From Coprinus comatus (taxonomy: Eukaryota > Basidiomycota > Agaricomycetes > Agaricales > Agaricaceae), in NCBI GenBank assembly GCA_034638255.1, contig JAWPGT010000074.1, forward strand, positions 1-64,000: DNA of 64,000 bases, given 5' to 3'. Each line of letters opens with the position of its first letter. The first letter of the stretch is position 1. Shown here piece by piece: positions 56,301-64,000 of the stretch. Under the pieces are notes generated by a model that was given only the letters and a program-made list of their open reading frames with translations, did not search any database and was not told where the DNA came from. The position numbers were made by a program, and so were the translations under genes.

Positions 56301-58528
56301 TGTCCAGTATGCTCTGTGGATGCTGATATCGAAGGGTAGTATTGGATTAGTACAAACTTCGGACCTCGAACTTTTTGTCCTAGTACATAAACGGAACCGA
56401 GGAACTCTTATCCATCATACATCATTGCATTTACACGACGTTTGTTCCTGAGGCATAAAAATCTGGGCACCTCTGGGCACTGAGGTCCACTTAGTGTACG
56501 GGGATTGGTATTACTATAATAGTTTTCTATACTTGGCGGATGAATCAGATAAAAATCATGATGCAGTAATGTAACGTCCTTACCGATCGTACTATCGTCA
56601 ATTACAGTAGTACATATCATATTTCGCTTCGCTTAAGTCTTTAACTATTTTTTCTTGGGTGTACTGTAGATGTGGGTACTACGCCATTGATTGAAATGAA
56701 AGTTAATGAAAGTTAATTTCAGTTTGGTGATAGTTGGGTTTACCAGGTTCCATGTCAGGCAACAAAACCTTTTCGAACAAACTGGTAAAGTACGTGTATG
56801 TTAGCAGATTTCTGTACTAGATAAGTGGCGCTACGGAGATAAATACTAATGGGCTGAATACACGAACTCAGCGCTTAGAAAATGATAGTACCGGTTACTA
56901 ACGAAGGCTTGAGAGAATACTATGATGGTGATGATGTTATTAGTCGAAGAAGAAAGTAGAAAGATAACTAGTACACCATAGTACCGCCAAACTTTCTGGG
57001 TTCTTGTCGATCACCTCTGAATGACAATGTCTCCCAGTGCCCAAGGTCTTGACTGAGTGCACAATTATCCGCATGACTATCCGTTAACCAATGATGTAGT
57101 AAGATGTTTCTCTGCTATTCGTTACTATCAAGCATGATTGAAATGGTTTCTTGTGCTATCTGGCGCTGGTTCAAACTTTTAACTTAAACTTTAAACTTGT
57201 AAGCGCGCGGCTTACAACTGATTATGTTTAGAACATGACGGAGATGGCGAAGACGAAACAATAAAGACATGAAGACATGAGCAAAAAACTATAATATATA
57301 AAGCACGACCGTACATTAGTAGACTTCAAACTTCCTTGTTCCTGGGTTCAGTGTTTCTCCTGGTGTGTCTAGTAAAAAAACTAGTGCTTCTTGTCGTCTG
57401 TATAAGACTCTTTTAAATTTGTAAATTGTTAAAATGCGAGTTATTAAGGTCATCGAAGAAGCCACAGGTTTCTTTTTGAACGTACCAACATTAAATGTAA
57501 GATGAGAAATGAGGTGAGTGCTCGGAGGGGAGATAAAATTGAAATTTGCATGAGGAGATTCTCCTCTTTGAGTGTAATAAGACATGTAGTCCTGCATACA
57601 AGTCGTACATTGGATGTATTGTACTACAATCTACTACGAAGCTCGTACTAGATTAAGTGAGTAGGAATATTAGATGCGAGGGTGTAGAGAGTACAAGAGT
57701 CGTATATAAGAAGGCTTTTCTTTTGGCATGTCCTTTCGGTCTAGATATGGACATAAAACCAAAATAAATAAATCCGGATCTAAATCACTTTATGTTGTGA
57801 GATAGTGTTGATATGTATGGGTCCAATAAACCTCTTCAAGCTACCTACCATTCAGTGAAACGGAGAATATTATAATGATCATAATGATTCGTTACATATT
57901 TATCAAGAAAATTCAGAGTACAGGTTAGCAAAATAATCGACCGATAATTTGAATGCGATACAGATGCTAGTAGTTCTACTACTTTTTTTTTTGCTGTACA
58001 TAGTAATGATTGTATTTTTGGATTATTTTACTAGTATTTACTCCACTGTGTAGGTGTAGTGATCTACACTGCAATTTTTATGAATATTAGAGGCGATGCG
58101 GCCTTTTTTCGTAACTTTGTTGTAGAGTACGGGTCGGACTCATTTACTACCCTGAAGTTTGAGAATTTTGTTTCAGGATAAATCAACGTGACAAGTTGGA
58201 TTCATGTTTGTTACTCGATTAATATCCGAGTCGGCTGTAGATTTTTTGAATAAATACTAGATATACTGCGATTTGCACTGCGGCCTGTAGACTGCTTTGT
58301 CTGAGATCTGACTCCTGGGCGTCGAGCCGTAAGTTGGGGGGGGGGGTTTTCTATGTACGCGTTGTGATTGGACCATGTGACCCTTGCTGATAAAATTAAA
58401 GTGCAAGTTTATCGTGAGAAAAACCAGAGTGAACGACATTACCAAACGTTAACAAACACGAAATCCGCAAAACCCCGTTGGCCAGCTATACGTTTTGGAG
58501 GAACAAAACGAGCACATAGCACGAAAGA
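53328..58528. other. 5.2-kb gene-poor tract
   Basis: No frame carries a recognisable domain. The longest frames (91-93 codons at 53872-54147 plus and 57316-57597 minus) are unconvincing. An 11-base G run lies at about 58335-58345. It may be intergenic DNA, old transposon remains too decayed to recognise, or non-coding transcription units. Confidence 0.55.
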
Positions 58529-60362
58529 ATGTTCAAGGCTTCCACTCCGGCAGTCTTGAGGTCCTCTGCGTCCATTTCACGTATGTTTCTTTTAATCATA
58601 TACGCCAAATTCATTCTTAACTTTGTTGAAATAGAATCCGTCGCAAGGCCATTTCGTGCAAAACTTCGGTCATCGCAACGTTCTTTTGCAACAATAGCGG
58701 ATAATACACCGCCAGTTAGACGTTATGGAGGGTTGAAGGATCAAGATAGAATCTTTACCAATGCATACCTCAGACATGATCATGGAATCAAGGGAGCACA
58801 GGTCCGTCATATATGTTAGTGTCTCTATGTTTCTATTCTCACTTGGGTTTCTCTAGTCAAGAGGTGACTGGCATCGTACCAAAGATATATTGCTAAAAGG
58901 CGACAGTTGGATCATTCAAACCATTAAAGACTCTGGTCTTCGAGGACGTGGTGGTGCTGGGTTCCCTAGTGGTTTGAAATGGAGTTTCATGAACAAACCT
59001 GGATGGGAAAAGGATCCTCGTCCTCGTTATCTCGTCATTAACGCTGATGAAGGAGAACCTGGAACTTGCAAGGATCGTGAAATTCTTCGTGGAGACCCTC
59101 ACAAGCTATTGAAGGTTGTCTCGTGGCTGGACGCGCTATGAATGCCAGTGCTGCTTACATTTACATTCGTGGTGAATTCTACCAAGAGGCTTCACATGTT
59201 CAACAAGCTATCAATGAAGCTTATGCTACTGGATTTCTTGGAAAGAATGCTTGTGGATCTGGCTATAATTTTGATGTCTATGTTCATCGTGGTGCTGGAG
59301 CATACATTTGTGGAGAGGAAACAGCGTTGATTGAAAGTATTGAAGGAAAACAGGGTAAACCTCGTCTGAAACCACCCTTCCCCGCAGATGTTGGTCTTTT
59401 TGGTTGCCCTACCACCGTAGCAAACGTCGAAACTGTCGCTGTCGCTCCTACCATTTGTCGTCGTGGTTCTAGCTGGTTCGCTGGCTTTGGTCGCGAGAGA
59501 AATTCTGGAACAAAGTTGTTCTGTATCAGTGGTCACGTTAATAACCCTTGTGTTGTTGAAGAGGAGATGAGTATTCCGTTGAAGGAGCTGATTGAAAAGC
59601 ATTGTGGTGGTGTTAGAGGTGGTTGGGATAATCTTCTTGGTATCGTTCCAGGAGGTTCTAGTGTCCCTGTTTTGCCCATTAACATGTGTGCTGAAGTTTT
59701 GTGAGTTGATTCCCTCACTATGATTCGTATCAATCTTACTGAATATATGCCTCCATAGGATGGATTACGATTCACTTAGGGATGCTCAATCTGGTCTCGG
59801 AACGGGTGCTGTCATCGTTATGGATAAGAGCACCGATATCATCTCTGCTATTGCTCGTTTCTCTCAGGTACGTTTTGCTGAGTGAAAAAAAAACACGCAT
59901 ATATTCAAACGTTTGTCAATATCATAGTTCTATAAACACGAATCGTGTGGTCAATGCACACCTTGTAGAGAAGGAACGACTTGGATGGCAAAGATGATGG
60001 ATCGTCTAGTTGAAGGACGTGGTCATCAACGTGAAATTGACATGTTACTTGAATTAACGTAAGCCAACAAACTCCTTTCACATTCTATTTTCTCTTAATA
60101 ATATAAATATAGAAAACAAGTGGAAGGAAGAACGATTTGTGCATTGGGAGATGCAGCTGCTTGGCCAATTCAAGGTCTTATGAGACATTTTAGACCGTTA
60201 GTGGAACAGAGAATTGCAGAATTCCAAGCTAAGAATGGTCATGTTGGATTTGGTGGTCATTTGGTTAGGGATATTCAGGATGAGAGTTTGGCTGTTCCTG
60301 ATAATTTGGGTTTGGTTCCTGGGCCTGGAGTTGCTCAATCTCAGCCTGAGGTTAGTGCGTAG
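58529..60362 (+). CDS. NDUFV1: NADH dehydrogenase (complex I) 51-kDa FMN/Fe-S subunit, with a 1-nt break
   Basis: Six exons (58529-58580, 58635-58801, 58857-59700, 59759-59867, 59928-60058, 60113-60362) encode a near-complete NDUFV1/NUO51. A basic mitochondrial presequence ([14 protein letters not shown]) is followed by the FMN/NADH sites ([51 protein letters not shown]) and the N3 4Fe-4S ligands ([11 protein letters not shown] plus TICALGD). It oxidises NADH at the tip of the complex I arm. The exons sum to 1553 nt, one short of a whole number of codons. The shortfall lies at about 59101-59113, where HKL is followed by out-of-frame codons and [11 protein letters not shown] resumes in another frame. 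Elsewhere all phases agree. This is either an assembly error or a true null allele. An alternative 3' exon after a GAG|GTTAGT at 60351 is possible. Confidence 0.93.
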
Positions 60363-60795
60363 AGAGTTATTTTTGGTGTTGTTTGTTGTTGGTTGTGGTG
60401 TTTAATAGAAATGTTTTTGATTCTCTCTCTTTTCTTTTTCTTTTTTTTGTGGTGTGCCGGTGATGGTCTTTAAGAAACGTCAACGTACTGGGAAAATTCG
60501 TGATGGAGTTGGTGGAACCGTCGGATCATTCTCTTGTGTGTTCCTATCAGTTCTTGGTTCCAGTTATGACCTCTTCCTTCTGTCCGAATAGTAGCCTACG
60601 TATCATCCTTAATACCTAAGGAAAAATGGAAATGACCAGTTTTCTCTCACAAGTTCTTCATAAGAGATCGACTCGATACATAGATAAACTAAGAACGGAA
60701 ATGGTTTGGTAGAGTGTGTAGTAGTACTAGTAACGAGTTTTTTGCGACGAGAGACGTCACGTACTAATAACGACGAGTAGCTTTGGATATAAATG

Positions 60796-60832
<37 letters not shown>

Positions 60833-61544
60833 AGAGAGTTTTAAAAGGTAGCTCGTGAACGTCCAGAAGATAGTGTATATCCGAAATTCCCAAGTGAATG
60901 ACTCGGACCCCATCCACGGGGTTCGAAGATGGTATCGGGGATTCGACAATAGCGTTCAAGAAAGCTGACATTGTTGGGAAACAAATTCTTACTTTGTTTA
61001 AAATGAAATGGCAGAATGAGACCCCGGTTTTGTGTCCATCCCTAACGTTAAAGTGTGGAAATGGGATTATGGAACGATGAGTTGATGTTTCCGACAAATA
61101 GCCCCCGTCATCTAACTTGAGTCAGATTGCAAGAGGGAAGTCCATATACACCCTCCTTGTTCACCATTCTGTAACTCTCATTGGTGACATGGTAGTTAGG
61201 GAGTTCGTTCAGGAGGTGATCGGCAGCGGCGTGGATGAGGTTCATCTGGAACTCCGATCCAGTAATGATTGTGAGGTCGAACATAGATGGTTGGGACAAA
61301 ATGGACATAAGCCAACGTGTCCTCGGCGAAAATGACGAATGGAATTCCAGTGGACTCCGGTACCCTGCTGTGCAGGAACGGGGGGTTTGTCATAAAAGTG
61401 AAGCATTGTAGTGGTTAAGAACACGGCTGTGTGCGGAAACAGGAGAAGATTCATCAATACGGTGTAGGATATACGATCGAGAACGAGAAAAGACGATACA
61501 TTGACTTTGAATTTTTCCCACACCCTCTATAATATATACTCGAA
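60363..61544. other. Intergenic, contains a (GA)n microsatellite
   Basis: A GA run of about 32 bases at 60799-60830 lies near the middle. Frames at 60609-61523 on the minus strand are cut by it or lack domains. A segment near 61108-61400 minus has several open frames of roughly 65 codons that might be decayed coding sequence. Confidence 0.5.
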
Positions 61545-62898
61545 TTAATGGTCCATTGAATCATTACATGTAGAATTACGGTGGCTGGGGATATCAGATT
61601 TAAGAAGTGCAATATGAAGCTGAGAATCTAAAACATCAGCCGAAGAACCATCAGTAGCCAAAACATGATCATTCTCTTCCAACTTTCGATCATAGTAATC
61701 CAAGTACCCAGCTGCACCTGATAAATGGGCTACTCTACAAACGGCTGCATGTAACCTGAGATACCTTGCATCAGGTAATTTGAGGTTTGTGACTGTAGTG
61801 AAAGTAATGCGGCGTTCATAGATAGTTGGGACTAGGGTTTTGACGTCATAAGTATTTGGTGATCCCTATTCAAAAGATTGAGTGAGTAAAGAGAATGATA
61901 CAAAGATGGAGCTCACCCGTTGTTCTTCGAACCACAGGTTCAGGCCATGAAATAGAATGTGCGGTGTCGAACCTAGAGTTAATCCGTTTGATAAACTATG
62001 GATTTTATCACCGTCGAGTTCAGTAAGAACGTCAATATGTCCGAAACTCTCAATGATGGCCCTAATGAAACCGGAATACTTTGTCTAGATACGATGTTAG
62101 CAACAGGAAGAGCGTGAATGGTAGGGTCCAAGAACCTTGGGGTGGTTATCTACGTCTGGTTTGAGGTTCCAGTTAGTCGAAGGAGGAAAAATGTGGCAAA
62201 AGTTGGTTGCGGTACATTGGAAATTGACCGCTATTTTTCGTCATGATTTATTTTAGCAGCAAAGTAGTAGCTCACATCGACTTCCCCTGTGATCATACAT
62301 CGAAAATTATCACGTTCTAATGCCTTCAGAAGATAAGCGGATGTGTAAGGATATCTAAGATCAACTCACGGCTCTCTTCGCTGCTGAATGGTCCCGTGGA
62401 GATGACTCGATTGAAGCATCCATTTCAAAGGGTAGCTGACTGTGATGATACGAGGAGGCATGACTGTGTTGGCGGACTGACAATAGAAACGGTTTGCAAG
62501 GTCATAGTGAAATGGAGGGAAGAGACTTACAAAGACGAATGAGACCGTTAATATATAATTCAGCCAGTACACTCGTTTCCTTAGGACATTGTAATATTTG
62601 TTGGGATATGAGGTCGCGACCTTGAACGGTGTGTATTTCTCGGAGTAAATAACCTAGACAGCGGGCATATATCAAGTGTCGCTCGTTGCTAGCAGCAGTT
62701 TCATGCTGCAGACAGATTTGATAGGCTTCATGTTGGTTTACTGGATGAAAGTCGTTGGGTGGTAAAGGTTGTCTTTGTGGAAAGGCCTGGGGAGAAGGAA
62801 TGCCGCCATGGTAGTTATCGTTAACGTTGTCCACCGTGAATGTTTGTCGGTATTTGTCAGAACGAACCTTGGCTCTTACATATAACTTCAAGTATGTC
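61545..62898 (-). pseudogene. HNH-domain protein, possibly frame-damaged
   Basis: Coding pieces in order on the minus strand: LTYLKLYVRAKVRSDKYRQT (from about 62898 to 62531), a second exon with MDASIESSPRDHSAAKRA, the HNH core ALERDNFRCMITGEVD, TNFCHIFPPSTN and NGLTLGSTPHILF, then the tail PDARYLRLHAAVCRVAHLSG, ending TAA at 61545-61547. The layout matches the large Agaricomycete family of HNH endonuclease-domain proteins of unknown role. Between SAAKRA and YPYTSAYLLKALERD (about 62355-62370) the frame changes over only about 15 bases, too short for an intron, so a frameshift is likely. The first exon has no ATG (62898-62900 reads TTG), so the 5' end is unresolved. Confidence 0.6.
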
Positions 62899-63275
62899 AA
62901 TTTCCCTCCCTAGTATAAGAGTGCCACGTAGGGGTGGTAGTCTTAGGTAGGGAAAGTAATTTGCGAGTGGAATTGAGCCAATGGATCAACGATGTTTAAA
63001 ATAAGGATTGTATCAAAAGAATTTGATGTACAACAAAAATGAGTGGGAAAAAGTTGTTCCTATATACTAAGAAAATAAATCGGAAATTGAAAAGATTGTA
63101 CCAAGTCTGTTAGGTCGAGCAAATACCAAAATTCAAAGCGACATCTGGGATATAGAACTTTTCAAGTAAAACTGTACCTTGGTTTTGTATGTTGGGCTTC
63201 CATGAGCTACAAAAGATAAGTGTAAGCAACAAAAACAGCAAAGCAAAACCTCTTTAACACCTCCCCAACACCTAC

Positions 63276-63412
63276 CCTCACTATCATCCGATCTATCCAA
63301 CTCTGCACACCAAACCTGAACAATTGTTTTCAACCTCTGAACCAAGATATCTTCAATCCATTTATCGAGGTCTGATACCCAATTTTCGAGGTTGGCGTAC
63401 CTTCGAGGTTGA
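63276..63412 (-). pseudogene. Dynein heavy chain-like fragment
   Basis: One exon-like piece reads RRYANLENWVSDLDKWIEDI followed by LVQRLKTIVQVWCAELDRS and ends at a GTAGGT donor. It resembles the N-terminal tail (DHC_N1) of cytoplasmic dynein heavy chain. No further dynein sequence is recognisable on either side and an unrelated gene follows 0.4 kb away, so it is probably a stranded fragment. Identification is from memory of the family. Confidence 0.45.
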
Positions 63413-63562
63413 GTTTGTCAATCTAATACATGATCAGTTGGAAGAAAAAGGAAGTTGAGCTGTGTGTGCATGCCGCAGCTAGCCAGCTAGGAATACGCTT
63501 CGGTCCTACACGAGCAATTGGAAATATCCTCTTAGGATATCTTTATACAGATCAAAAACATT

Positions 63563-63976
63563 ATGTTTTGTCCTGAGTCAATATATTATGATAAATACCA
63601 AAACAACAATCACAAATTCCCTAACAGTAAAATGACACCAACCAACAGAAACACTGAAAACGTCGATTTGTTTAACAATATCATACGCCTCCTTGACGTC
63701 TTGTTCCATGTTCATTCCTCCAACTTCTTCAATGCCCATAAAACCAAGACCCTTTGTAGGAGCAGTCAGTTGTTCGTGTTGTTTCCGCCATTCCTTCGAA
63801 TAGTGGCATCTCTCTTGGAGTTTAACATGATGGGCTCTGTTAACTTTGATAGGGATAAAACGTTGAGAACGACCTCAAGTAACTTCACATGCAACATTTG
63901 TGAATTCCTGGATGTCGTCCCAGGTGCGGAAGATATTCGTAGTCATTGTGAGGAGTCGGTTGAATGTATTGTTTGA
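63563..63976 (+). CDS. Hypothetical 137-residue ORF
   Basis: An ATG-to-stop frame at the right edge with no recognised domain. It contains a mixed hydrophobic stretch (FNNIIRLLDVLFHVHSSNFF) and a Cys-containing C-terminus (FTCNICEFLDVV). It may be real, part of a gene extending right of the window, or chance. Confidence 0.2.
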   Translation: MFCPESIYYDKYQNNNHKFPNSKMTPTNRNTENVDLFNNIIRLLDVLFHVHSSNFFNAHKTKTLCRSSQLFVLFPPFLRIVASLLEFNMMGSVNFDRDKTLRTTSSNFTCNICEFLDVVPGAEDIRSHCEESVECIV

Positions 63977-64000
63977 AGAGATAAGTAGTTTGTTGTGTTG

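Noticed and set aside
59192..59602. 136-codon minus-strand frame
   Set aside because: Antisense to the highly conserved complex I subunit.
1..64000. CRISPR arrays, bacterial operons, replication origin or phage
   Set aside because: No spaced direct repeats or prokaryotic gene layout; introns and LTR elements throughout show a fungal nuclear genome.

Overview
This window is nuclear DNA of a filamentous fungus, most likely a mushroom-forming basidiomycete (Agaricomycete). The evidence is dense, very short spliceosomal introns (about 49-60 nt, GT...AG), very small exons, chromodomain Gypsy and Copia LTR retrotransposons, a fungal Zn2Cys6 regulator, a TOK-type potassium channel relic, a GH15 trehalase-like enzyme and a thaumatin-like protein. 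No species is assigned. Several listed open frames begin at GTG, TTG or CTG; eukaryotic starts were re-chosen at ATG or at splice junctions.

Left part (1-24.2 kb) is a transposon nest. A chromodomain Gypsy element (Gypsy-A) enters from the left edge and ends with its 3' LTR at 6120. It has landed inside a protein-kinase-like gene on the minus strand. A Copia element (9459-22921, 295-bp LTRs) is itself split by a second Gypsy element, Gypsy-B (10457-18714, minus strand, 635-bp LTRs that look identical, 5-bp target duplication CCTCT). To the right of the Copia LTR lies a broken paralogue of the left-hand kinase-linked gene. Both Gypsy elements carry a third open frame downstream of the chromodomain, with two CCHC zinc knuckles, starting on top of the pol stop codon. 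Gypsy-B also has a primer site complementary to its own predicted mRNA 5' end, the hallmark of Tf1-type self-priming.

Middle part (24.7-38.3 kb) holds a 26-exon GH15 trehalase-like gene with consecutive 8-31 nt exons, an intron-containing tRNA-Trp, a decayed TOK potassium-channel pseudogene, a dual-specificity phosphatase whose signature motif is split by a GC-AG intron, a long stretch without recognisable genes, and a 16-cysteine thaumatin-like secreted protein with a 7-nt exon.

Right part (38.8-64 kb) contains a large HEAT-repeat protein of the LAA1/HEATR5 family (AP-1 trafficking accessory), a flavin monooxygenase-like enzyme, a Zn2Cys6 transcription factor, a 5-kb gene-poor tract, the 51-kDa FMN subunit of respiratory complex I (with one apparent 1-nt deletion), an HNH-domain protein that seems frame-damaged, and a short dynein heavy-chain-like fragment. 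These are unrelated housekeeping or accessory genes; nothing shows that they work as one pathway.
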